A stretch of DNA of 27,001 bases from JAIVGV01 sp035295985 (GCA_035295985.1 DATHBT010000322.1:1-27001), one strand, 5' to 3'; positions 7,252 to 13,421 are shown, counted from the first letter of the stretch. Notes: a model not told the origin generated them from the letters alone. Numbers and translations: made by a program.

Positions 7252-8073
7252 ATGGACGAGAAAACGGCGCGGCGCGAGATCGTGCGCGTCGGCGAGTTGA
7301 TGTACCAGCGCGGCTACGTCGTCTCGTCGGACGGCAACCTGAGCGTGCGCCTCGAAGACGGCCGCGTCATCGCCACCCCGACGCAGACCTCGAAGGGGCG
7401 GATGACGGAGGACTCGCTCGCCTTGACCGATCTCGCGGGCAAGCCTCTGAACGACCGTCGCGCCTCTTCGGAACTCGCGATGCACCTGCTCATCTACCGC
7501 GAGCGGCCGGACGTTCGGGCCGTCTGCCACGCGCACCCGCCGCACGGCTCGGCCTTCGCCGTCGCCGGCCTCGCGATTGATCAGCCGATCCTTTCGGAAG
7601 TGATCCTGACTCTGGGCTGCGTGCCGCTCGCGGAGTACGGCACGCCTTCGACCGACGAGCTGACGGACGCTATGCTGCCGCTCGTCAAGCACCACAACGC
7701 GCTCTTGATGGCGAATCACGGCGCGGTCGCCTACGGCGCGGACATCTGGCAGGCGTTCGACCGCCTTGAGACGCTTGAGCACACGGCCAAGATCGCGATA
7801 CTCTCGCGCGCGCTCGGCGGCTCGCGCAGCCTCCCGCCCGACGCGATTGAGAAACTGATCAACGTCCGCGAGGCCGCCGGCTACCTGGACGAGCGCGCGC
7901 GCTGCCAGGCCTGCGGCTACCTGCACGAGACGCGCATCACCTGCCCGACGGGCGAGCGCGACTCGGCGGCTCAGCCGCGCGCGGCGAACGGCGCGCAGTC
8001 GAACGGCCGCGTCAGTCTTACGCGCGAGGAGTTAATCGAGCTGCTCGCGCAGGCCGCGCAGTTGAAATCTTGA
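7252..8073 (+). CDS. Class II aldolase (fuculose/rhamnulose-phosphate type), probable BMC cargo
   Basis: A 273-residue zinc-dependent class II aldolase/adducin-family enzyme. It probably cleaves a sugar phosphate such as fuculose- or rhamnulose-1-phosphate to DHAP and lactaldehyde, though the substrate is not determined by the sequence. Catalytic Glu74 (ASSELAMH), metal ligands His93 and His95 (CHAHPPH) and His177 (ETLEHTAK) are in place. After the domain come three cysteines (218, 221, 231), a flexible Ala/Asn/Gly linker (about 236-253), and an amphipathic helix VSLTREELIELLAQAAQL that looks like a BMC encapsulation peptide. A GTG at 7240 in frame is an alternative start. It leads the shell-protein genes, so it is probably lumenal. 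Confidence 0.93.
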   Translation: MDEKTARREIVRVGELMYQRGYVVSSDGNLSVRLEDGRVIATPTQTSKGRMTEDSLALTDLAGKPLNDRRASSELAMHLLIYRERPDVRAVCHAHPPHGSAFAVAGLAIDQPILSEVILTLGCVPLAEYGTPSTDELTDAMLPLVKHHNALLMANHGAVAYGADIWQAFDRLETLEHTAKIAILSRALGGSRSLPPDAIEKLINVREAAGYLDERARCQACGYLHETRITCPTGERDSAAQPRAANGAQSNGRVSLTREELIELLAQAAQLKS

Positions 8074-8121
8074 AGGCGAAGTTGTAAACCGTAAGTAAAG
8101 TTTCGGCAACAGGAGAAGCGA

Positions 8122-8406
8122 ATGCCACAGGAAGCACTCGGAATGGTCGAGACGAAGGGTCTCGTCGCGATGATCGAGGCCGCGGACGCGATGGTGAAGG
8201 CCGCCAACGTGACGCTCGTCGGCTACGAGAAGATCGGCGCGGGGTTCGTCACCGCAATCGTCCGCGGCGACGTGGCGGCCGTCAAGGCCGCGACGGACGC
8301 GGGCGCGGCGGCGGCACGCCGCGTCGGCGAACTCGTCAGCGTCCACGTCATCCCGCGCCCGCACGGCAGCGTGGACGACGCCCTGCCGATCGGCAACGGG
8401 CAGTAG
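8122..8406 (+). CDS. BMC-H hexameric microcompartment shell protein (EutM/PduA/CcmK family)
   Basis: A 94-residue single-domain BMC protein that should form the hexameric tiles of the shell facets. The family core is complete: ALGMVETKGLVAMIEAADAM, then ANVTLVGYEKIGAGF, VRGDVAAVKAATDAG and a C-terminal VSVHVIPRPH. The pore loop is KIGAGF (37-42), with Ala where PduA-type proteins usually have Ser. This could alter which small metabolite passes. A strong Shine-Dalgarno AGGAGAAG (8111-8118) precedes the ATG, the best in the locus, which fits the need for many more hexamers than pentamers. It lies 48 nt after the aldolase gene. Confidence 0.97.
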   Translation: MPQEALGMVETKGLVAMIEAADAMVKAANVTLVGYEKIGAGFVTAIVRGDVAAVKAATDAGAAAARRVGELVSVHVIPRPHGSVDDALPIGNGQ

Positions 8407-8407
8407 A

Positions 8408-8475
8408 AGTGATGGGTGATGAGTGATGAGTTGAAAAACTTTTCACTCATCACTCATCACTCATCACCCATCACT
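8408..8475. repeat. Heptad inverted repeat, unit TGATGAG (BMC-H to first BMC-P spacer)
   Basis: The arms at 8408-8431 and 8452-8475 are perfectly complementary over 24 nt, including the variant unit TGATGGG at the mirrored position. The right arm has one extra heptad (8445-8451). The loop is about 13-20 nt. The element begins one base after the BMC-H stop and ends 5 nt before the next ATG, leaving no Shine-Dalgarno. Confidence 0.95.
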
Positions 8476-8480
8476 TTTCA

Positions 8481-8750
8481 ATGATTATCGCGCGCATCCT
8501 CGGCACGGTCGTCTCGACGCAGAAGGACGAGCGGTTGGGCGGCAAGAAGCTGCTCATCGTCCGGCCGCTGAACCTGGACGGGACGGAGCAGGCCGGCTAC
8601 ACGGTCGCCGTGGACACGGTCGGCGCAGGCTTCCACGAGCGCGTGCTCGTCGTCGCCGGATCGAGCGCCCGCCTCGCGCAGGGCATGAAGGACGCGCCCG
8701 TTGACGCGGCCATCGTCGGCGTCATCGACACGGTGGACATAGGCGATTGA
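8481..8750 (+). CDS. BMC-P pentameric vertex protein 1 (EutN/CcmL family)
   Basis: An 89-residue EutN/CcmL/PduN-family protein, expected to form pentamers that close the vertices of a microcompartment shell. The N-terminal strand block MIIARILGTVVSTQKDERL and KKLLIVRPLNLDG are typical, as are AVDTVGAGFHERVLVVAGSS and the C-terminal DAAIVGVIDTVDI. The length is usual. There is no Shine-Dalgarno; the ATG is 5 nt after the right arm of an inverted repeat, so translation may be low or depend on re-initiation. It is the first of three different vertex proteins in a row. Confidence 0.96.
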   Translation: MIIARILGTVVSTQKDERLGGKKLLIVRPLNLDGTEQAGYTVAVDTVGAGFHERVLVVAGSSARLAQGMKDAPVDAAIVGVIDTVDIGD

Positions 8751-8857
8751 TAGCCGTTAGCTGTTGGCGGTTAGCTGTTAGCCAGTAAGGAGACGGCCGT
8801 AGGCTTCCGCTTTGGTTTTCGGTTTTGCTAACAGCTAACGGCTAATAGCTAACAGCT
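8751..8857. repeat. Heptad inverted repeat, unit TTAGCTG (between BMC-P genes)
   Basis: The arms at 8751-8782 and 8827-8857 pair over 31 nt with about four mismatches, and are built of TTAGCTG-type 7-bp units. The element starts immediately after the stop of the first BMC-P gene and ends 4 nt before the second. The same unit, and a similar loop beginning (CCA, four bases, GGAGAC), recurs between murG and murC. Confidence 0.93.
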
Positions 8858-8861
8858 TCCA

Positions 8862-9149
8862 ATGCATCTCGCGCGTGTCATCGGGACGGTCGTGGCGACG
8901 GTGAAGAACGATTCGCTGGAAGGGCGGAAGCTCCTCGTGGTGCAGACGCTCGACGCGAACCTGAGGCCGCACGGCAAGCCGCTGGTGGCGCTCGACTCTG
9001 TCGGCGCGGGCGTCGGCGAGCTGGTCTTCTGGTGCCGCGGCAAGGAGGCGAGCTTCCCCTTCCGGCGCGAGGACACGCCGACCGATTGCACGATCATCGG
9101 CATCGTGGATTCAGAGGCGCACGTGACGGACGTAGGGGGGCGCGCTTGA
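8862..9149 (+). CDS. BMC-P pentameric vertex protein 2 (EutN/CcmL family)
   Basis: A 95-residue second EutN/CcmL-family protein. The core is MHLARVIGTVVATVKNDSLE, then RKLLVVQTLD, ALDSVGAGVGELVFWCRGKE and TDCTIIGIVDSEAHV. It differs clearly from the other two copies in the segment after the core turn (WCRGKEASFPFRRED, with a Cys) and in its C-terminus. This argues for a distinct role at the vertex rather than simple redundancy. No Shine-Dalgarno is visible, because a repeat arm ends 4 nt before the ATG. Its TGA overlaps the TTG start of the next gene. Confidence 0.95.
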   Translation: MHLARVIGTVVATVKNDSLEGRKLLVVQTLDANLRPHGKPLVALDSVGAGVGELVFWCRGKEASFPFRREDTPTDCTIIGIVDSEAHVTDVGGRA

Positions 9150-9445
9150 TCATCGCGCGCGTGATCGGCAACGTCGTGGCGACGCAGAAGAACGAGCGCT
9201 ACGCGAGCGCGCGCGTGATGCTCTGCCAGCCCCTCACGCTCGAAGGCGCGGAGACGGGCGTCGCGCTGCTCGCGTTGGACTCGGTTGACGCGGGCGTGGG
9301 CGACACGGTGCTCATAGTCCAGGAAGGCTGGGGCGCTTCGACCGCGGCGACGGGCAAGGCGGGCGCGGCGATTGACTCGGCGATCGTGGGCGTGGTGGAC
9401 AGGATCGATCTGCTGCCGGAAGAGACGAAGGGCGGGGCGCGTTGA
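9146..9445 (+). CDS. BMC-P pentameric vertex protein 3 (EutN/CcmL family)
   Basis: A 99-residue third EutN/CcmL-family protein. The start is a TTG at 9146 that overlaps the previous stop (TTGA), giving the family-typical N-terminus IIARVIGNVVATQKNERYAS. A G-rich GGGGGG lies about 7 nt upstream. The core continues ALDSVDAGVGDTVLIVQEGW, with AIDSAIVGVVDRIDLL near the C-terminus. An upstream in-frame start at 9032 would add residues unrelated to the family, all encoded by an overlap with the second BMC-P gene. Tight coupling to its neighbours on both sides suggests co-translation of vertex proteins and the following cargo-like protein. Confidence 0.94.
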   Translation: MIIARVIGNVVATQKNERYASARVMLCQPLTLEGAETGVALLALDSVDAGVGDTVLIVQEGWGASTAATGKAGAAIDSAIVGVVDRIDLLPEETKGGAR

Positions 9446-9900
9446 GCACAGAGCAGGACAAAATCCGGGCACTCGCCGACCGCGTCGCGCAAAGGCTCGC
9501 TGGCGGCGGCGCGCAGGATGAGCATCGCGGCGGCGGGGAGTCGGACGAGTTGACGCAGTTGCGCGCGACGCTTCGCGAGTTGCAGCAACGGCTCGCCCAC
9601 GTAGAGTCGCACGTCGCGCATGGCGACGACTGCGGCCAGCAGGGCCACGAGGCGGGCGCGCCCACCCAGGCGGCGGGGCGTTCGCCGGGTGGGGCGCGGC
9701 AGTCGCAGCCGCAGCGGGCGGGTCAGCAGTTTTTGAGCAGCACCTACATCCCCGCGGTTCATCCGAGTCAGGAGCGTTTCGGGATCGACGAGGCCGTCTC
9801 GGAGCTGGTTGACTTCTTCGAGCGCGAGAAGGTGTGTAGCGTCGAGCCGGGCGGCAAGCCGTGCGACCAATGCGGCATGTGCAGCGCGCGCGGGTTCTGA
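9442..9900 (+). CDS. Putative microcompartment cargo/adaptor with N-terminal encapsulation helix and Cys-rich C-terminus
   Basis: A 152-residue protein that I cannot place in a named family. TTG at 9442 overlaps the preceding stop (TTGA). Residues 3-20 (TEQDKIRALADRVAQRLA) form an amphipathic helix like the N-terminal encapsulation peptides of BMC enzymes, followed by a Gly/acidic linker. Residues 36-60 are a short coiled coil (TQLRATLRELQQRLAHVESH). A disordered Gln/Gly/Pro region (61-96) leads to a compact C-terminal part, IPAVHPSQERFGIDEAVSEL (103-122), then cysteines 132, 141, 144 and 147 (CDQCGMC). The cysteines could bind zinc or an iron-sulfur cluster. The helix and operon position suggest a lumenal scaffold or electron-transfer helper. 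Confidence 0.78.
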   Translation: MSTEQDKIRALADRVAQRLAGGGAQDEHRGGGESDELTQLRATLRELQQRLAHVESHVAHGDDCGQQGHEAGAPTQAAGRSPGGARQSQPQRAGQQFLSSTYIPAVHPSQERFGIDEAVSELVDFFEREKVCSVEPGGKPCDQCGMCSARGF

Positions 9901-9918
9901 AAGCAGGAAGGGAGAGTT

Positions 9919-9965
9919 GAAAGCTCGAAGGGGCGACTCCATCGGAGCTGCCCCTTCGAGCTTTC
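9919..9965. terminator. Perfect 16-bp inverted repeat between convergent operons, possible bidirectional terminator
   Basis: The arms at 9919-9934 and 9950-9965 are perfectly complementary (GAAAGCTCGAAGGGGC and its complement), with a 15-nt loop that has its own small CTCC/GGAG stem. It sits 18 nt after the BMC operon stop and about 50 nt from the convergent lemA stop. There is no clear U-tract on either strand, so intrinsic termination is uncertain. It lacks the 7-bp periodicity of the other repeats. Confidence 0.6.
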
Positions 9966-10014
9966 GGTGTTTCGCGTCGTCGCTGCACACGACAGCCGCT
10001 CTTTGGCCGCGTCG

Positions 10015-10641
10015 TTACTTGGTCTGGTTGCGGCGCAGCGAGTCGGCGTTGATCTGCGGGGCCTGGCGCGCGCCCTCCTCTGCCTTGAAGTAGGGTTCTT
10101 CCTTGAAGCCGTAGAGCTTGGCGGCGATGACCATCGGGAAGTTGCCCCGCGACGTGTTGTAGTCCTGCACGGCCGTGTTGTAGTCGTTGCGCGAGACCGC
10201 GATGCGGTTCTCCGTCCCTTCGAGCGAGTCCTGGAACTTCAGGAAAGCCTCGCTCGAACGCAGCGTCGGGTAGTTCTCGACGAGCGAGAGCAGCCGCCCG
10301 ATAGTGCCGCCGAAGCTGTTGTTGGCCTCGATGATCTTCTGCTTCTGCTCGGGCGACTTATCGCCGCCTTCGCCCTGCGGGGCCTCCTGCGTGGCGTTCA
10401 GCAGGCGCGAGCGGGCCTCGGCGATCTGCCCGAAGACCTCCTGCTCCTGTACGCCCGCCGCCTTCGCCGCCTCGAACAGGTTCGGGATCAGGTCGGCGCG
10501 GCGCTGCAACTGCGTCTCCACGCCCGCCCACTTCGCTTTGACGTTCTGTTGTTTCGACTGGAGCGTATTATAGCCGCACCCGCTGTTCGTCACGGTCGCG
10601 AACACGACGAGCGCGAGCACCAGCATTTTCCGCTTATTCAT
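10015..10641 (-). CDS. lemA: LemA family protein
   Basis: A LemA-family protein of about 208 residues. A hydrophobic N-terminal segment (MLVLALVVFATVTNSGCGYN) is followed by the family block LQSKQQNVKAKWAGVETQLQ and RRADLIPNLFEAAKAAG. Helical segments come next (VFGQIAEARSRL, then GRLLSLVENYPTLRSSEAF), and the conserved ENRIAVSRNDYNTAVQDYN and FPMVIAAKLYGFKEEPYF. Cys22 follows TNSG, which is only a weak lipobox, so lipidation is uncertain. I chose ATG 10641, with GAGG about 9 nt upstream; ATG 10647 is an alternative. LemA is membrane-associated and of unclear function. It is frequently encoded near TPM-domain proteins, as here. Confidence 0.95.
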   Translation of the reverse strand: MNKRKMLVLALVVFATVTNSGCGYNTLQSKQQNVKAKWAGVETQLQRRADLIPNLFEAAKAAGVQEQEVFGQIAEARSRLLNATQEAPQGEGGDKSPEQKQKIIEANNSFGGTIGRLLSLVENYPTLRSSEAFLKFQDSLEGTENRIAVSRNDYNTAVQDYNTSRGNFPMVIAAKLYGFKEEPYFKAEEGARQAPQINADSLRRNQTK

Positions 10642-10715
10642 TGGCATTTTCCTCACTCAAGTTCTGAACATAGTGCGACGCCTTATGCGACTTGCAAGCC
10701 GCGCGCCGCGCGCGT

Positions 10716-11453
10716 TCAACCGCCGAGCCGCATTTCGTCAACCGACTCGGCGACGTGCTCGATCTGCGCGAGGTAGGAGGTGAAAAGCTCGTTCGCCTCG
10801 CGCACCGACTCGACGCGCTCGCCGCCCTCCCGCATCGCGAAGATGCGCTCGAAGGGCGCGGCGTCGAAGCCGAGGCGGCGCGAGGCGGCGCGCACCAGAT
10901 CGTGCTTGCGCGCGGGCGGCTCGCGCTCGCCGTGCAGCATCAGCGCGGGCGCGAGCAGCGTGGCGAAGCTCGTCAGACTGTCACTCATCAGATCGCAGAG
11001 CTTCTCGGCCGAAGTCGAGGCCGGGATGTAGAGGCGGCGCAACTGGATCAGCTTGCTGCGCAGCTCGTACTCGGTCTGGTGGCGCAGGTTGTGATCGTGA
11101 ATCTCCAGCGTCGCGAACGGGTCCGTGCCGTAGAGCACGACGCGCGCGCGCTGCATCTCGTGGAACTCGATGGGGAACACGTCGGCCGCGTCGCGCAGCT
11201 CCTCGGTCGTGAAATAGACTGGGACGGGGTGGCCCAGTCGCCCCCACTCGCGCACGGGGGCCTGCGCGAGCCGCAGGTCTTCGGGCGTGATGCGGTGGAG
11301 CGCGATGAGCAGGTTGTAGTCTGACGCGTCCGCAACGAACTCGCCCACCGCGGCCGAGCCGTAGAGCACGACCGCCGACAGGTTGTCGCCGTGCGTCGCG
11401 CGCAGGTCGCCGATCAGAGAGTTGAAAGCCTCCTGCACAACTTTGTTCGCCAT
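10716..11453 (-). CDS. Nucleotidyltransferase-domain protein with altered catalytic motif
   Basis: A 245-residue protein with an N-terminal nucleotidyltransferase fold: AVVLYGSAAVGEFVADASDY (28-46 region) followed by NLLIAL. The signature is normally GS-x(n)-SDxDLLV. Here the second catalytic acid is Asn47 (SDYN), so metal binding and catalysis may be weakened or lost. The C-terminal half is helical (ELRSKLIQLRRLYIPASTSA, then SFATLLAPALML), as in aminoglycoside-adenylyltransferase-like or HEPN-fused proteins. A GGAGG 4 nt upstream supports ATG 11453. It lies between the TPM-domain gene and lemA on the minus strand. The substrate is unknown, and nothing marks it as a resistance gene. Confidence 0.82.
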   Translation of the reverse strand: MANKVVQEAFNSLIGDLRATHGDNLSAVVLYGSAAVGEFVADASDYNLLIALHRITPEDLRLAQAPVREWGRLGHPVPVYFTTEELRDAADVFPIEFHEMQRARVVLYGTDPFATLEIHDHNLRHQTEYELRSKLIQLRRLYIPASTSAEKLCDLMSDSLTSFATLLAPALMLHGEREPPARKHDLVRAASRRLGFDAAPFERIFAMREGGERVESVREANELFTSYLAQIEHVAESVDEMRLGG

Positions 11454-11468
11454 CACGCCTCCGAGGAA

Positions 11469-11652
11469 ATGATGAATGCGGAATGATGAATGAAAGATTT
11501 GTCCGTGGACAGTTATCCGTCGTCCTTTGTCCGTGCCGAGTTGACCTTCGCTTACGTATCAAGCGGCCGGCCCGTGAAGCTCGACAACGAACAACTGTCC
11601 ACGGACCACGGACAAGTGTTTACTTCATCATTCCGCATTCATCATTCATCAT
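11469..11652. repeat. Nested inverted repeats, ATTCATC and TTGTCCGTGG units (TPM gene to nucleotidyltransferase spacer)
   Basis: The outer arms 11469-11490 and 11624-11645 pair perfectly over 22 nt, and an extra heptad extends the right side to 11652. Inside, 11501-11514 (GTCCGTGGACAGTT) pairs with 11593-11606, and TTGTCCGTG recurs. The inner unit also occurs between murC and murB. The element begins about 6 nt after the TPM gene stop. Two different repeat families are therefore nested in one spacer. Confidence 0.9.
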
Positions 11653-11657
11653 TTCTG

Positions 11658-12545
11658 TTACCAGCTCCCGCCGGAGCCGCCGCCGCCGAAACTGCCGCCG
11701 CCGCCGAAGCCGCCGAAGCCCCCGCCGCCTCCGCCGCCCCAGCCCCCGCCGCCGAAGCTGCCGCCGCCCCAGCCGCTCGAACGCCGGCCGCTCGTGGCCG
11801 AGTTGAGCAGCGCGCCCCAGAGCAGAGCGTTCAGCCAGCCCCCCCCGCCGCCCCTGCCGCCGCGCCGGCCGCCGCGGTTCGAGAAGATGATCAGGACGAC
11901 GAACAGGATGACGATGCCGCAGCAGCAGAGTGTGGAGAGTCCGCCGCTGGCGACCTCGCTCGTCCTGCCCGCGCGCCTGCCGGAGTTGGGCTGGTAGGCC
12001 CGCCTTTGATCGATGCCTTCGACGCTGAAGCCGCGCGACTGCGCGAGCGTGGCGACGTAGGTCTCGGCCGTGTCCGTGATGCCGCGCGCGTAGTCGCCCT
12101 GGCGGAAGGGCGGAACCAGCCGCTCGCGCTGAATCTGCCCCAGCATCCCGTCGGGCAGGTCGCCCTCGACGTGCCGGCTCACCTGCGTGAAGTATTTCCG
12201 ATCCTTGATCGCGACGAGCAGGAGCAGCCCCGCCTGGTCGCCCTCCTTCGAGCCGATGCCCCAGCCGCGCGCGACCGCGAGCGAGTAGTCGAAGATCGGC
12301 ACGTCGCCCGTCGTGTCCACGGTCACGACGGCGAACTCGATGTCGCCGACCGTCTTCAGGTTCGTCAGGATCGTTTCGAGCCGATCCTCCGTCGCCTGAT
12401 CGATGACGTTGGCGTAGTCGTTGACGAAGCCTGTGGGCGCTGGGAGCGGCGAGCGTGCCGACTGCGCGCGCGCCGCCGTGGGCGCGAGGCACAGGCAGGC
12501 GAGTGTCAGCAGCAGGGCCGTGGCGTGTGCGCGTCTGTGTTGCAT
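11658..12545 (-). CDS. TPM-domain (YgcG-like) secreted/membrane protein with Gly-rich tail
   Basis: A 295-residue protein. A signal peptide (1-27, ending TAARA) precedes a TPM domain (about 35-175): PTGFVNDYANVIDQATEDRL, then IEFAVVTVDTTGD, GWGIGSKEGDQAGLLLLVA and the block DRKYFTQVSRHVEGDLPDG. Residues 205-222 form a membrane helix with three adjacent Cys (LCCCGIVILFVVLIIF). The last 70 residues are almost pure Gly with Ser, Phe and Trp, ending SGGSW, as is common in this family. The domain would face the periplasm. ATG 12545 is chosen; a start at 12566 is possible. TPM proteins have been linked to phosphatase activity and PSII repair in plastids, but the bacterial role is unclear. It is the first of a three-gene run ending in lemA. 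Confidence 0.93.
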   Translation of the reverse strand: MQHRRAHATALLLTLACLCLAPTAARAQSARSPLPAPTGFVNDYANVIDQATEDRLETILTNLKTVGDIEFAVVTVDTTGDVPIFDYSLAVARGWGIGSKEGDQAGLLLLVAIKDRKYFTQVSRHVEGDLPDGMLGQIQRERLVPPFRQGDYARGITDTAETYVATLAQSRGFSVEGIDQRRAYQPNSGRRAGRTSEVASGGLSTLCCCGIVILFVVLIIFSNRGGRRGGRGGGGGWLNALLWGALLNSATSGRRSSGWGGGSFGGGGWGGGGGGGFGGFGGGGSFGGGGSGGSW

Positions 12546-12557
12546 CGGGTCGAAGTG

Positions 12558-12586
12558 ATAATACAAGTTCGGCGCGCGGCGTGGAA
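12558..12586 (-). promoter_or_regulatory. Weak candidate promoter for the TPM-nucleotidyltransferase-lemA run
   Basis: On the minus strand a good -10 box TATTAT (12563-12558) lies 17 nt from a poor -35 match TTCCAC (12586-12581). The predicted leader is only about 6-10 nt, so this is tentative. Confidence 0.28.
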
Positions 12587-12626
12587 GCGCGGACGGGCGG
12601 CTCGCGCCGTCGCCCGCCGCACTCGA

Positions 12627-13421
12627 TCAGGAGTCGAGCAGCAGGTGGAGGACGTAAAAGAAGGCCACGCCCGCGAAGACCACGACGGAGACCGTCGGGC
12701 TTCTGCGTTCCATGTGGTTGACCTCCGGGATCAGGTCGCTCGCCGCCACGTAGAGCGTCACGCCCGCGGAGAAGGGGAGCGCGTAGAGTATCGCCGACTC
12801 GACGCGCGCCGAGAGCAGCGCGACCGAGATGACGCCGCCGAGCGTCGCCGCGCCGACGACGAGCGTCGCCGTCCAGGCCTGCCGCGCCGTCCGCCCCGAG
12901 GCCAGCATGATCGACGCGGCCGTGAACCCTTCCGGCACTTTGTGCAGCAGGATCGCCACGAAGACCAGCAGCCCCACCTTGCGGCTGACTAAGAAGGCCG
13001 CGGCGACGGAGACGCCGTCAAAGAAGGTGTGGATGGAGAGCGCGCCGATGGCCGTGTAAGCCGCCGAGTGGGGCAGCATCGCCTCGGTGTGCGTCTCCGC
13101 GCCGAAGTCGAAGTGCGGCGCGACCGTGTGCTCGAAGAAGTGGACGGTCAGGTAGCCGGCCAGCAGCAGCGTCATCGCGCCGAGCACGGCGTGAGAAAGC
13201 CCCTCGCCTCCCGTCTCACCTTCGGCCCACAGGCGGACGACCTCCGGCAGCACCTCTATAAAAATGGCCGCCAGCATGAACCCTGCGCCCAAGGCGACCA
13301 GGTGGCGGAGCATGTGCACGTCGCGCGGCGCGGCGCTTCGGCGCGTGAGCAGCCAACCGCCCAGGACGTTCGCCAGCGCCACCAGCGTGCCGAAAAAGAG
13401 GAGTTGGCCGAAGCTGCTCAA
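12627..13421 (-). CDS. ZIP-family divalent metal transporter
   Basis: A 264-residue ZIP (ZRT/IRT-like, GufA/ZupT-type) transporter with about eight membrane helices, for zinc or a similar divalent metal. Its metal-site signatures are in helix 4, SIHTFFDGVSVAAAF (His131, Asp135, Gly136), and helix 5, ILLHKVPEGFTAASI (His160, Pro163, Glu164, Gly165). A His-rich loop (EHTVAPHFDFGAETHTEAML) lies between helices 3 and 4. The only plausible start is TTG at 13421, with no clear Shine-Dalgarno. Two CTGAAAATCC direct repeats lie just upstream. It is divergent from mraZ and is followed by the TPM gene after about 80 nt. Direction and metal preference cannot be read from sequence alone. Confidence 0.94.
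   Translation of the reverse strand: MSSFGQLLFFGTLVALANVLGGWLLTRRSAAPRDVHMLRHLVALGAGFMLAAIFIEVLPEVVRLWAEGETGGEGLSHAVLGAMTLLLAGYLTVHFFEHTVAPHFDFGAETHTEAMLPHSAAYTAIGALSIHTFFDGVSVAAAFLVSRKVGLLVFVAILLHKVPEGFTAASIMLASGRTARQAWTATLVVGAATLGGVISVALLSARVESAILYALPFSAGVTLYVAASDLIPEVNHMERRSPTVSVVVFAGVAFFYVLHLLLDS

Noticed and set aside
6640..7926. Minus-strand 428-aa open frame opposite the TonB-like and aldolase genes
   Set aside because: It is antisense to well-supported genes and has shadow composition (Arg/Val/Ala/His-rich) without domains.
8408..8475. CRISPR-like array
   Set aside because: Units are 7 bp, directly adjacent and inverted between arms; there are no 25-40 bp repeats with unique spacers and no cas genes.
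10716..11453. Aminoglycoside resistance gene
   Set aside because: Only the general nucleotidyltransferase fold is visible, the catalytic motif is altered, and the gene is in a chromosomal LemA/TPM context with no mobile element.
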